64,000 bases of DNA from Clostridium sp. M62/1 (GTDB lineage: Bacteria; Bacillota; Clostridia; Lachnospirales; Lachnospiraceae). The translations under genes were made by a program, and so were the position numbers. This document shows, one piece after another, positions 8,081 to 16,580 of the stretch; the stretch's first letter is position 1; each line of letters starts with the position of its first letter. The DNA is taken from NCBI RefSeq assembly GCF_020736365.1, contig NZ_CP085988.1, forward strand, positions 2,114,001-2,178,000. Reading direction: 5' to 3'. Under the pieces are notes generated by a model. It did not search any database. It saw only the letters and a program-made list of their open reading frames with translations, and was not told the DNA's origin.

Positions 8081-8187
8081 GAAAAAAACGGGGGCAGCAG
8101 AAAAAAACAACCAAAGACAGCAGAAGAACAGCGAAAAAACAGCAAGAGAACAGCAGGAAAACAACAAGAGAACAGCAGAAGAATCAG
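8081..8187 (+). repeat. purine-rich low-complexity stretch with AACAGCA(A/G)-type repeats
   Basis: Between the glycosyltransferase stop and the kinase start lie 107 bases dominated by A, G and C, with the unit AACAGCAR repeated several times (for example near 8147, 8171). The kinase frame stays open through it, which would give a Lys/Gln/Arg-rich leader of no domain value. I treat it as untranslated spacer. Confidence 0.4.
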
Positions 8188-9333
8188 ATGATGAAGAGAT
8201 TAGAAGAAACGACAGTGGAAGAGACGAAAGAAGAACAGGAAAAAGAAAAGAAACCAAAGGAAACTGGGGCAGAGGAACAGTACAGGCCGCCTTGCGGGGA
8301 ACCTCTGTGGCCTTTGCAGGAGGCACTGGCTCCTCAGCTGTCTGCCTATGTAAAGAGGGCGAACTATCGGAACGCTCTGGGACTTCCTGGGGAGGTGACG
8401 GAGCGGTACAGGCCTTTAGCTCAGGGAGAGTACAATAAAAACTATTGGTTTATCCATCCGGTTACGGGAAAACGTCTGGTATTCCGCATTAACTTTGGAA
8501 GCCAGATGCATCTGGAGCGCCAGATAGAATATGAGGCCCATGCTCTTGAGCTTTTAAGCTCCTCGGGGCGTACGCCAAAGCCTCTCTATGCAGACGCAAG
8601 CCGGAGTGTTCTCTCAAACGGAGTGATGGTGATGGAATATCTTCCGGGCAAAGCGCTGGATTACAGAAGACATCTGCTGCAGGCAGCTGAATGCCTGGCA
8701 GATGTTCACAGCACAGCCATCCCGGCTGACCATGGGCTGATTGCACCGAAACAGCCTCTCAGGGCCATTCTTGACGAATGTGAGGAGATGGCCCGGATTT
8801 TCATGGAATCTTCGCTGGCCCCGGAGGATAAAAAGAAGAAGATAAGAAGGCTCCTGGATTTGGGATGGAAGAGTGCTGACGCTTTGGGAGAACCGCCTGT
8901 CCGGTGCTGTATTAACACAGAGCTGAATTCGACAAACTTCCTTGTGGGGGAAGACGGAGAAGAGACGTATCTGATTGACTGGGAAAAGCCTCTGTACGGC
9001 GATCCGGCCCAGGATCTGGGACATTTTCTGGCGCCTACCACCACCTTCTGGAAGACGGATGTGATCCTGGAAAGCCGTGAGATGGAAGACTTTGTATCCG
9101 GGTATATCCGCCGGGTAAACGGGCGGTTCGACACAGAGGGAATCCGGGAGAGGACGAGGGTGTACATTCCGGTGACCTGCCTTCGCGGCATTTCCTGGTG
9201 CGCAATGGCCTGGGTACAGTACAGACAGCCGGGAAAGGCCATTGTAAATGAAACTACGGCAAAAAAACTGGAGGCGTATCTGGACGATGGCTTTCTGGAA
9301 CAGATTGAGCGTCTGGTACAGGCAGCGAGGTAA
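8188..9333 (+). CDS. APH/choline-kinase-like phosphotransferase with atypical catalytic loop
   Basis: About 381 residues with an aminoglycoside-phosphotransferase fold. The small lobe has FRINFGSQMHLERQIEYEA (a Lys/Glu-type nucleotide site), the hinge VMEYLPGKALD, and the Mg-binding IDWEKP. The catalytic loop, normally HxDxxxxN, reads INTELNSTN here. The His and catalytic Asp are replaced by Asn and Glu while the downstream Asn is kept, so activity may be altered. The frame extends 192 bases upstream over low-complexity sequence and into the previous gene; ATG 8188 (or 8191) is chosen because homology starts after it. The next gene starts 4 bases after the stop. The small-molecule substrate is unknown. 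Confidence 0.75.
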   Translation: MMKRLEETTVEETKEEQEKEKKPKETGAEEQYRPPCGEPLWPLQEALAPQLSAYVKRANYRNALGLPGEVTERYRPLAQGEYNKNYWFIHPVTGKRLVFRINFGSQMHLERQIEYEAHALELLSSSGRTPKPLYADASRSVLSNGVMVMEYLPGKALDYRRHLLQAAECLADVHSTAIPADHGLIAPKQPLRAILDECEEMARIFMESSLAPEDKKKKIRRLLDLGWKSADALGEPPVRCCINTELNSTNFLVGEDGEETYLIDWEKPLYGDPAQDLGHFLAPTTTFWKTDVILESREMEDFVSGYIRRVNGRFDTEGIRERTRVYIPVTCLRGISWCAMAWVQYRQPGKAIVNETTAKKLEAYLDDGFLEQIERLVQAAR

Positions 9334-9337
9334 GGAC

Positions 9338-9928
9338 ATGGAAAAGAATACAACAAAACAGAGAGACAGAATCCGCTTTATGCGGGCGGCCGTGTTTGTG
9401 GCGGCTGCGTCAGTGATTACGGCAGTTACAGCGATTTTGCCGATGGTGGCATCTGTGGGAAAGCTGATCTATGCCAATAATGTTGCGGTGGTTTTAGTGA
9501 GTATGGGGCTTGGGCCGGTGGGAGGTGCATGCTACGCAGCGGCAGCCAGCGCTGTGCTCAACAACATCGGTATGGGAAGCGGCGTGATTCCCTATGTACT
9601 TTTATTTCAGATGGCGGAAGCGGCGGCAGTGGGCATCCTATGGCACGGAAAAAGATTCCACATTGTCCGGTACCTGCTGACCGTTCTGGGAGGGACTTTT
9701 CTGCTTAAGCCCCTTTCCTTTCTGCTCTATTACGGGTTTAACAGGCAGTTTCTGGGAGGACTCAGCCTCGGCGAATATATGGCGGGAAGCTATGAGAATT
9801 ATCTGAGGACAGGATGGACAGATACCCTTCTTTTGTACGCGACGGGACTTTTAACGGGATACCTGTTAAAATTACTCATAGATAACACTTTTGAAAAAAG
9901 GAACAAAACGAAAAATGAAAGGAGTTAG
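9338..9928 (+). CDS. ECF-transporter S-component-like membrane protein
   Basis: A 196-residue polytopic membrane protein with about five to six hydrophobic helices. A long N-terminal Ala/Val-rich helix (VFVAAASVITAVTAILP) is followed by the ECF-S-like segment MGLGPVGGACYAAAASAVLNN with its small-residue packing motif. ATG 9338 lies 4 bases after the kinase stop. No ECF ATPases are in the window, so it would share a general module encoded elsewhere or act alone. The following lipoprotein gene starts 6 bases later. The substrate cannot be read from the sequence; family assignment is moderate. Confidence 0.6.
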   Translation: MEKNTTKQRDRIRFMRAAVFVAAASVITAVTAILPMVASVGKLIYANNVAVVLVSMGLGPVGGACYAAAASAVLNNIGMGSGVIPYVLLFQMAEAAAVGILWHGKRFHIVRYLLTVLGGTFLLKPLSFLLYYGFNRQFLGGLSLGEYMAGSYENYLRTGWTDTLLLYATGLLTGYLLKLLIDNTFEKRNKTKNERS

Positions 9929-9934
9929 GAAACG

Positions 9935-11437
9935 ATGAGAAAGTGGAGAGTATTGATGGCAGCAGCAGCTTCGGCACTTGTGACGGCAGCATGCTCTGCT
10001 CCGGCGCCGGATTCCCAGACACAGGCGCAGGAGACGAAAGAGGCCCAGGAGGAGACACAAAGGGCTTTGGGAGAAGAAGAGGCCCAGGCAGAGACAGGAA
10101 CGGTTACAGCTGAGGAACTGGCAGATACGGAGGCTCAGATTATTGACATCCGTTCAGAGGAGCAGTATATCGGCTGGACGACAGAAGAAGGGCCCGGAGG
10201 ACATATTAGGGGTGCTGTGGACTTCCCTGAATCATGGCTTTCCATTGATCTGGAGAAGGATTCCGCTATAGGGACAACTATGGACAGGGAGCTGGAGCGC
10301 CGCGGACTGGATCCGGCAAAAGAGACGGTTCTGTACAGCAATTCTGCTGTATCTGAGGAGACTGTCCAAAAGTACAGGGAAATCGGTTTTGAGAATCTGT
10401 CTGTCCTGGAGGGCGGATATGAGGCTTATGTGGAGGCCGGAGGCGAAACAGAGAGCCTGGAGCATTATGAGATGTACGTACATCCTCAGTGGGTGCAGGA
10501 TCTGGCAGACGGAAAAACGCCGGAAACCTTTGACGGAGGAGACTTCCAGATTGTAGAGGTATCGCTGGCCAGTGAGGAGGGAGAGTATGACAAGGGCCAT
10601 ATCCCGGGAGCAATTAATGTGAATGCAGATGAGATCAATCATATTCCCGGCCCGAGAGCTCTTGCCGATTATGAGGTAATTCCCATGGAGGAGCAGCTCA
10701 AGTTCTGGAACCGCCCCTCTGACGAGGATCTTCAGAACATCCTCGAGGGACTGGGAATCACAAAAGATACCACAGTCGTGCTCTACGGAACAACGGCAGC
10801 GACGACAGCTGCTGCAAGAGCCGGACTGCTTATGAAATACGCAGGAGTGGAGGATGTGCGCCTGTTAAACGGTGGAAAGACGCTCTGGGCCCTGGAAGGC
10901 CGGGCCTGGGATACTGAGGCACATCAGCCGGAACAGGCAGATTTCGGCACAGAGGTTCCGGCTAACCCTGACATCATCTTCGATTATGAGGAGGAGCTTC
11001 AGGTGGTGAATGATGAAAATTCAGTGATCGCTTCTATCAGAAGCTGGGAGGAATATCTGGGAAATATAAGCGGCTACACCTATATCGGAGAGGCAGGCGA
11101 TATTGCAGGCTCCAGGTTTGGCTATGCCGGTTCTGATCCGTACAGCATGGAAGACTTCCGCAACGTGGACAATACGATGTTTAATTACGAGATGATGGAA
11201 GACAGATGGGAGCGCTGGGGAATTACGCCGGATAAGACGGTGGTATTCCACTGCGGAACAGGCTGGCGTGCAAGTGAGACGTATTTTTATGCCTATGCAA
11301 TGGGCTGGGAGGATATCCATATGTACGATGGAGGCTGGTACGAGTGGCATAAAAGACCTGAAAGCCCTGTAAAGGAGAAGGGCCTTCCGGAGGATGCGCC
11401 GGAGCAGGAGCCTCAGGAGTTCTTTATTGCGGAGTAA
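9935..11437 (+). CDS. YnjE-like triple-rhodanese lipoprotein (sulfurtransferase)
   Basis: A 500-residue exported lipoprotein with a signal peptide and lipobox ending at C20 (VTAAC), then an acidic, Gln-rich linker. Three rhodanese modules follow at about 60-150, 190-310 and 340-480. Only the third has an active-site Cys (C440 in HCGTGWRAS). The first has Ser (near S135) and the second Gly (near G285) at that position. This one-active-of-three pattern is that of E. coli YnjE, a thiosulfate:cyanide sulfurtransferase. The protein would sit outside the cytoplasmic membrane and handle sulfane sulfur or an analogous selenium species. An AAAGGAG site precedes the start. Confidence 0.88.
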   Translation: MRKWRVLMAAAASALVTAACSAPAPDSQTQAQETKEAQEETQRALGEEEAQAETGTVTAEELADTEAQIIDIRSEEQYIGWTTEEGPGGHIRGAVDFPESWLSIDLEKDSAIGTTMDRELERRGLDPAKETVLYSNSAVSEETVQKYREIGFENLSVLEGGYEAYVEAGGETESLEHYEMYVHPQWVQDLADGKTPETFDGGDFQIVEVSLASEEGEYDKGHIPGAINVNADEINHIPGPRALADYEVIPMEEQLKFWNRPSDEDLQNILEGLGITKDTTVVLYGTTAATTAAARAGLLMKYAGVEDVRLLNGGKTLWALEGRAWDTEAHQPEQADFGTEVPANPDIIFDYEEELQVVNDENSVIASIRSWEEYLGNISGYTYIGEAGDIAGSRFGYAGSDPYSMEDFRNVDNTMFNYEMMEDRWERWGITPDKTVVFHCGTGWRASETYFYAYAMGWEDIHMYDGGWYEWHKRPESPVKEKGLPEDAPEQEPQEFFIAE

Positions 11438-11446
11438 AAAGAAATA

Positions 11447-11488
11447 CCTATTGAAACGGTCTATAGCTATATCAGATATTTCAATAGG
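11447..11488 (+). promoter_or_regulatory. inverted repeat upstream of internal promoter
   Basis: A perfect 10-bp inverted repeat (CCTATTGAAA at 11447-11456 with TTTCAATAGG at 11479-11488) with a 22-base loop, only 8 bases before the -35 box of the next promoter. It has no T-run, so it is more likely an operator or weak terminator than an intrinsic terminator. Confidence 0.4.
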
Positions 11489-11495
11489 GACGGAC

Positions 11496-11524
11496 TTGAA
11501 GGTGAAACGGATAGCCCGTATAAT
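11496..11524 (+). promoter_or_regulatory. internal promoter before the double-rhodanese gene
   Basis: TTGAAG (11496-11501), 17-base spacer and TATAAT (11519-11524), 33 bases before the gene start. It could drive the rhodanese-YnjBCD part of the cluster separately from the upstream part. Confidence 0.65.
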
Positions 11525-11556
11525 CAATGAGGATAAAATTCAGGAGGAACTGTATC

Positions 11557-12471
11557 ATGAGAAAGAAATTAACAGCGGTTTTATTAGTATCTGCAGCGGC
11601 AGCAATGCTGGCCACAGGCTGCGGCTCTAAGGATGCCCAGAGTACGCAGGCAGTTTCCGCGGCGGAAACTGCGGCCCAGACAGCTTTAAAGGCACCGGAG
11701 AGCGAAGCACAGTCAGAGGCGGCAGGAGAGGAAAAGACAGCAGAGGGCAGCGAATACCAGTTTGTCGCTCCGGCTGATGCAGTGGAGGCTGCAAAGACAG
11801 GAGAAACCCATGTTCTTGATGTCAGGGAATGGGGAAATTATGTAGAAGGCAGAGTGGCAGGCTCCGAATGGTGCCCGATTTTCCCGCTGGAGGATGAATC
11901 CCTTGCCGAGAATATGACTGCCTACGCTAAGGAGAATCTGTCTGACGGAAAAGAGATTTATATTATCTGCAACAGCGGACAGAGGGGCGCTCAGAAAGCC
12001 ACAGGAGTTCTGGAGGATGCAGGAATTGACGCTTCTCTGATCTATACGGTAGAGGGAGGCGCTAAGGCTCTGGCTAAGGAGAAGGACGCGCTTACCACAA
12101 ACCGCACAGAGGAAAGTATCGACTGGCAGTATGTGACAGGAAAGGAAGCAGTGGAGGCTGTGGGAAATTCTGATATTCAGATTCTCGACGTCCGCGATGA
12201 TGATACCTATGCAAAAGGACATCTGGAGGGCTCCCTTCAGGTTGGATTAAAGGAGATCGAGGATTCCAAGGCTCAGACAGAGATGTATGAGCTGGCAGTA
12301 AATGAGATGAACAAGGAAAAACCAGTTTATCTGCTCTGCTACAGCGGAAATAACTGCGCCAAGACAGCTGTCTCTGTCATGAAGGATGCAGGTTTTGACA
12401 CAAATAATCTGTTTATTATCGAAAATGGCGCGAAGGATGCCGATGTACAGGCAGCCTTTGTGACAGAATAA
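11557..12471 (+). CDS. lipoprotein with two catalytic rhodanese domains
   Basis: A 304-residue lipoprotein (lipobox ATGC, lipidated C22) with a low-complexity Ala/Glu linker and two single rhodanese domains. Both carry a Cys at the active-site position: C138 in YIICNSGQRGAQ and C261 in YLLCYSGNNCAKTA. Each also shows the VLDVRxxxxY entry motif. Start ATG 11557 follows CAGGAGG. It lies between the triple-rhodanese lipoprotein and the ABC binding protein, and has its own promoter. Together the two proteins place four to five rhodanese modules on the outer face of the membrane beside an importer, which points to persulfide- or perselenide-type chemistry (inference). Confidence 0.87.
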   Translation: MRKKLTAVLLVSAAAAMLATGCGSKDAQSTQAVSAAETAAQTALKAPESEAQSEAAGEEKTAEGSEYQFVAPADAVEAAKTGETHVLDVREWGNYVEGRVAGSEWCPIFPLEDESLAENMTAYAKENLSDGKEIYIICNSGQRGAQKATGVLEDAGIDASLIYTVEGGAKALAKEKDALTTNRTEESIDWQYVTGKEAVEAVGNSDIQILDVRDDDTYAKGHLEGSLQVGLKEIEDSKAQTEMYELAVNEMNKEKPVYLLCYSGNNCAKTAVSVMKDAGFDTNNLFIIENGAKDADVQAAFVTE

Positions 12472-12486
12472 GATGAGACAGCGGAA

Positions 12487-13797
12487 ATGAAAAAAACAAC
12501 GGAAATGAAAAAGACTGCTGCAGGATGGATTCTGACTGCTGTTCTGGGACTTCTGGCGCTTACAGGCTGTTCAGGGACAGGGAAAACAGAGCTTGCAGAC
12601 AGCGGCAAAGCAGGCACAGAGGCATCAGTAAAAGCGTCGGGGGAAGAGAGCCTTCCGGCTCTTGAGGACATGAGCTTTGAAGAAATGAAGGAGGCTGCCA
12701 GAGGCACAACCGTCACCTTTTATGGATGGGGCGGAGATGAAAAACTCAACGACTGGCTGGACCATTCCTTTGCCCCTGTGATGAAGGAGAAATACGACAT
12801 CACCATGGAGCGTGTCCCCATGGACATTGATCAGGTGCTGAGCCAGCTTGCCGGAGAAATCCAGGCAGGCGGGGAAAACGGAAGCATTGACATGATCTGG
12901 ATTAACGGAGAAAACTTCCAGTCAGCAAGGGAAAACAATCTGCTGTACGGCCCCTTTACGGACAGACTGCCTAATTTCTGCGAATATGTGGACGAAACAT
13001 CCAAGGATGTGACTCTTGATTTTGCTTACCCTGTGGAAGGATATGAAGCCCCCTACGGGAAAGCGCAGATGGTGCTGATTGCCGACACGGCGGTAACCCC
13101 TGATTTGCCGGGGAATGCCAGGGAGTTTAAAGAATTTGTCCAGAAATATCCCGGCATGGTGACGTATCCGGCCCTTCCCGACTTTACGGGCAGCGTGTTC
13201 GTCAGAAACATCATCTATGAAATCTGCGGCTATGAACCTTTTCTAACCATGGAGGCAGATAAGGAAACGGTGCGGGAGGCTGTCAGGCCGGCGATGGAAT
13301 ATTTGAGGGAGCTGAATCCCTGGCTGTGGAATCAGGGTCAGACCTTCCCCGACTCCTCTACCACCCTCGACAACATGTTTGCCGATGGGGAGGTTGTCCT
13401 GAGCATGACCTATGACGCCTACAGCACAGCGCTGAAAATTGAGGACGGCACCTACACAGAGACGACAAAGAGCTTTCTGTTTGACGGGGGAACCATCGGA
13501 AACACAAACTTTATGGCCATTGCCGCCAATTCCGGCAATAAGGCCGGGGCCATGGTCGCCATTAACGAGATGCTTTCTCCTGAAATACAGGCGGATCGCT
13601 ATGAAACGCTGAGGGTGATTCCGGTTCTGGATTACGAAAAGCTGTCAGAGGAGCAGAGGGCAGCCTTTGACGGGGCAGAGCTGGGAGAGGGGATCATTCC
13701 CCAGGATGAGCTCTTGTCAAGGCGGCTTCCGGAAATGCCGGCGCAGCTGGTTCCCATTATTGAGGAAATCTGGATGGAGGAAGTAGTAGGAAAGTAA
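12487..13797 (+). CDS. YnjB-like ABC transporter substrate-binding lipoprotein
   Basis: A 436-residue extracellular solute-binding lipoprotein. The lipobox ALTGC gives lipidated C28 (or C22 if the ATG at 12505 is used). The mature part begins with TVTFYGWGGDEKLNDWL and continues with IDMIWINGENF and APYGKAQMVLIAD, features of the COG4134/YnjB branch of the binding-protein fold rather than thiamine or spermidine binders. It lies 15 bases after the rhodanese gene and overlaps the permease by one base (TAATG). The ligand of YnjB is not established. The start has a weak ribosome-binding site, so translation may be coupled. Confidence 0.85.
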   Translation: MKKTTEMKKTAAGWILTAVLGLLALTGCSGTGKTELADSGKAGTEASVKASGEESLPALEDMSFEEMKEAARGTTVTFYGWGGDEKLNDWLDHSFAPVMKEKYDITMERVPMDIDQVLSQLAGEIQAGGENGSIDMIWINGENFQSARENNLLYGPFTDRLPNFCEYVDETSKDVTLDFAYPVEGYEAPYGKAQMVLIADTAVTPDLPGNAREFKEFVQKYPGMVTYPALPDFTGSVFVRNIIYEICGYEPFLTMEADKETVREAVRPAMEYLRELNPWLWNQGQTFPDSSTTLDNMFADGEVVLSMTYDAYSTALKIEDGTYTETTKSFLFDGGTIGNTNFMAIAANSGNKAGAMVAINEMLSPEIQADRYETLRVIPVLDYEKLSEEQRAAFDGAELGEGIIPQDELLSRRLPEMPAQLVPIIEEIWMEEVVGK

Positions 13798-14723
13798 TGA
13801 AAAACAAGCTGGCACCATATTTATTGCTGGCTCCGCAGATCCTGCTTGCCATACTGTTTGTGGCAGGCCTGATAGCTGGAATCACCCAGAGTTTTGGGGT
13901 GATTCCAGCTTTTGGGTTGACGGAGCCGACACTTCGGTATTACCGGGAGATCTTTCTGAGGCCGGATCTGATGGAGTCTGTCCTCTTCAGCCTGAAAACT
14001 GCCGGGCTTTCTGCGCTTCTTGCAACTGCAGGAGGCGTATTTTTCTGCGGGCTCTGTGTGATGGGAGGGAAAACCAGGGGACTTTCCATGAGGGTGATAG
14101 AGCTTCCCATCATTGTCCCCCATGCAGTGACGGCGCTGTTTCTCATAAGCCTTCTGTCGAAAAACGGCATTGCAGCCCGCATCTTATACAGTTTCGGGTG
14201 GATAGAAAACCAGCAGCAGTTTCCCGCCCTGATCTATGATCAGAACGGAGCAGGCATTATTCTGGGCTATCTGTGGAAGGAGCTCCCGTTTATGATCTAT
14301 TTTGTTATCTCACTGATGGCAAATATCAACAGGAGTCTTGGAGAGGCTGCCGTCAACCTGGGAGCGGCGCCCCGGACTGCCTTTTTCAAAATTACCCTTC
14401 CGCTGTGCAGGAATACGATCATGAGCGGATTTCTGATTATCTTTGTGTTCGCTCTGGGGGCCTATGAGCTGCCTATGCTGCTTGGCGCCACAAAGCCCAG
14501 GGCTCTGCCTGTACTGGCCTATCAGCAGTATCTTCACCCGGATCTGAGAAACCGCCCCTATGCCATGGCGCTGAACGGGATTATTATCGTTATCTCACTG
14601 CTGAGCGCAGCTCTGTATTATGCACTGATGAACGGGCAGATGCGAAGGCTGAAGCTCTCGGGGGAACAGAGAAGGACTTCAGGCGGGAGAGGGGGGAGGA
14701 GCAGATGGATAAAGCCCAGATAA
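13797..14723 (+). CDS. ABC transporter permease, first YnjC-like half
   Basis: A 308-residue binding-protein-dependent permease with about six membrane helices. The ATPase-contact EAA loop is visible as GEAAVNLGAAPRTAFFKITL near residues 183-202. ATG 13797 overlaps the stop of the binding-protein gene. E. coli YnjC is a single protein made of two fused permease halves; here they are separate genes, this being the first. A strong GGAGGAG site for the next permease lies inside its 3' end. The Arg/Gly-rich C-terminus is cytoplasmic. Confidence 0.88.
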   Translation: MKNKLAPYLLLAPQILLAILFVAGLIAGITQSFGVIPAFGLTEPTLRYYREIFLRPDLMESVLFSLKTAGLSALLATAGGVFFCGLCVMGGKTRGLSMRVIELPIIVPHAVTALFLISLLSKNGIAARILYSFGWIENQQQFPALIYDQNGAGIILGYLWKELPFMIYFVISLMANINRSLGEAAVNLGAAPRTAFFKITLPLCRNTIMSGFLIIFVFALGAYELPMLLGATKPRALPVLAYQQYLHPDLRNRPYAMALNGIIIVISLLSAALYYALMNGQMRRLKLSGEQRRTSGGRGGRSRWIKPR

Positions 14724-15562
14724 ATAAAATGCAGATGGATAAAACACAGATGAAAAAGAGGCCGGGAATTGTCACGAACAGCCTGACTGCAGTTCTAATG
14801 GCAGTGATACTGATTCCGGCTCTGACGCTTCCTGTCTGGATTTTTGCAGAGCGGTGGGCCTGGCCTGACCTGGTTCCCCAGGTATTTTCTCTTCGGTCTG
14901 TGAGGGAGGTCTTTGGACGCGGAGGAGAGCTGGGGCGTCTCATGCTCTCCAGTGTCCTCCTGTCGGCATCAGTGGCCTTTCTGTCAGCTGTCATAGGGAC
15001 TATGACGGCCAGAGCCCTTGTATTTTACAGCTTTCGCGGCAAGGCTCTGGTGAGCTTTCTGACAGTTCTGCCGTTTATGGTACCGTCTACGGTGTTCGCC
15101 ATGGGTGTTCAGCTCCTGTTCATCCGAATGGGACTGAACAATACTGCTGCAGGGGTGGCCATCTCCCATCTGATCTGTTCCCTGCCCTATGCAGTGCGTC
15201 TGATTGCAGAGGGGACAAAGGCCGCAGGGCGTTCCCTGGAAGAGCAGGCGCGGACTCTCGGGGCATCGCCCTGGCAGGCATTCCGGCGGATCTCTCTGCC
15301 GGTTATGGCCCCGGTGATCCTGTCTGCAGCCGGCATGGCTTACATTGTTTCCTTCAGCCAGTATTTCCTCACACTGCTGATTGGAGGCGGTCAGGTCAGG
15401 ACTTTTTCAGTTGTCATGGTCCCCTATCTGCAGAGCGGGGACCGGAATATGGCCGCCATCTACAGCGCGCTGTTTCTGGCAGTGACGCTTCTCGTGTTCG
15501 GGCTGTTTGAGCGGATTGCCAGACGGATGGCAGGAGACATGGAGGGAGGTTTTTATGAATAG
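14705..15562 (+). CDS. ABC transporter permease, second YnjC-like half
   Basis: A 285-residue permease overlapping the previous gene by 19 bases. The start at 14705 is supported by GGGAGGAGC just upstream, although further ATGs follow within the repetitive N-terminus (MDKAQINKMQMDKTQMKK). About six helices are seen, with the EAA-loop EEQARTLGASPWQAFRRISL near residues 180-199. It forms the translocation pore with the preceding subunit and pairs with the ATPase that follows, which overlaps it by 8 bases. Confidence 0.88.
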   Translation: MDKAQINKMQMDKTQMKKRPGIVTNSLTAVLMAVILIPALTLPVWIFAERWAWPDLVPQVFSLRSVREVFGRGGELGRLMLSSVLLSASVAFLSAVIGTMTARALVFYSFRGKALVSFLTVLPFMVPSTVFAMGVQLLFIRMGLNNTAAGVAISHLICSLPYAVRLIAEGTKAAGRSLEEQARTLGASPWQAFRRISLPVMAPVILSAAGMAYIVSFSQYFLTLLIGGGQVRTFSVVMVPYLQSGDRNMAAIYSALFLAVTLLVFGLFERIARRMAGDMEGGFYE

Positions 15563-16580
15563 AGAAGACAGCGGGCTGTCGGTGGAACAGCTCAGGGTCA
15601 GCCTTCAGGGAGAGGAAATTCTCCGCGGACTCAGCCTGAGGGCGGAGCGGGGCGCCTTTGTTTCTCTGCTGGGCGAGTCCGGCTGCGGGAAAAGTACGCT
15701 TTTAAAGAGCATCGCCGGTCTTATAGAGGCCGCGTCAGGGGAAATACGGCTGGACGGAAGATCCCTTCTCACTGTCTCCCCTGAAAAGCGGGGAACGGTA
15801 ATTGTATTTCAGGATTTAAGACTGTTTCCACACATGACGGTGGAGAAAAACATCGCCTTTCCCATGGAGCTTCGCGGCCTTTCGAGAGAACAGCGGAAGA
15901 AGGAGGCTGAGAGGCTGTTAGATGAGGTGCAGCTTACCGGGTATGGGAGGAGAAAGATCAGGGAACTTTCCGGCGGGCAGATGCAGCGGGTAGCTCTGGC
16001 GCGGGCGCTGGCAGCGGAGCCGTCCGTTCTACTCCTGGACGAACCCTTTTCCGGTCTGGACGAGAGGCTGAGAGCCGAGATGGGAAGCCTGGTAAGAAGG
16101 ATCCACCGGGAAAGGAAAATTACGACCATCCTCGTTACCCATGACAGCAGGGAGGCTCTCCAGATGTCAGACAGAATCGTGCTGATGAAAGAAGGGAGTG
16201 TCCTTCAGTGTGGTACCCCTGAAGAGCTTTTCTGGCGCCCGGCGTCCTGGGAAGCGGCAGAATACTTCGGACGGGCAAATTATCTGAGGGGAACTGCGCA
16301 GGGAGGAATCTTTGACTGCGGCTTTTTAAAGGCCCCTTTGTCTGCTTCCGGCAGGGAAGGGGAGTGCGAGGCAATGGTCCGGCCCTTCTCAATTAAGCTG
16401 ACAGGGCAGGGGGATTTCCTTATTCGCGAGATTATTTTTATGGGAGAGACGGCGGAAATTCTCCTTGACACGCCTCAGGGGGAGATCCGCAGTCAGATGA
16501 TGAGCCGGGAGTTTGAGCGGCTCGGTTTAAAAAAAGGAAGCAGGGCAGGGATAGAAATTGAAGAAGCGTATTGTATTTGA
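15555..16580 (+). CDS. ABC transporter ATP-binding protein, YnjD-like
   Basis: A 341-residue ATPase. Walker A is GESGCGKST (40-48), the Q-loop is VFQDLR, the signature is LSGGQMQRVALARAL, Walker B is VLLLDEPFSGLDE and the switch is VTHDSREAL. A C-terminal regulatory (TOBE-like) region follows residue 240. ATG 15555 follows GGAGGT; the longer upstream frame overlaps the permease and is not needed. This completes a binding protein, two permeases and an ATPase. It is longer than E. coli YnjD because of the C-terminal domain. Confidence 0.92.
   Translation: MNREDSGLSVEQLRVSLQGEEILRGLSLRAERGAFVSLLGESGCGKSTLLKSIAGLIEAASGEIRLDGRSLLTVSPEKRGTVIVFQDLRLFPHMTVEKNIAFPMELRGLSREQRKKEAERLLDEVQLTGYGRRKIRELSGGQMQRVALARALAAEPSVLLLDEPFSGLDERLRAEMGSLVRRIHRERKITTILVTHDSREALQMSDRIVLMKEGSVLQCGTPEELFWRPASWEAAEYFGRANYLRGTAQGGIFDCGFLKAPLSASGREGECEAMVRPFSIKLTGQGDFLIREIIFMGETAEILLDTPQGEIRSQMMSREFERLGLKKGSRAGIEIEEAYCI

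Noticed and set aside
7996..8187. N-terminal extension of the APH-like kinase
   Set aside because: Low-complexity Lys/Gln/Arg sequence overlapping the glycosyltransferase gene; family homology starts after 8188.
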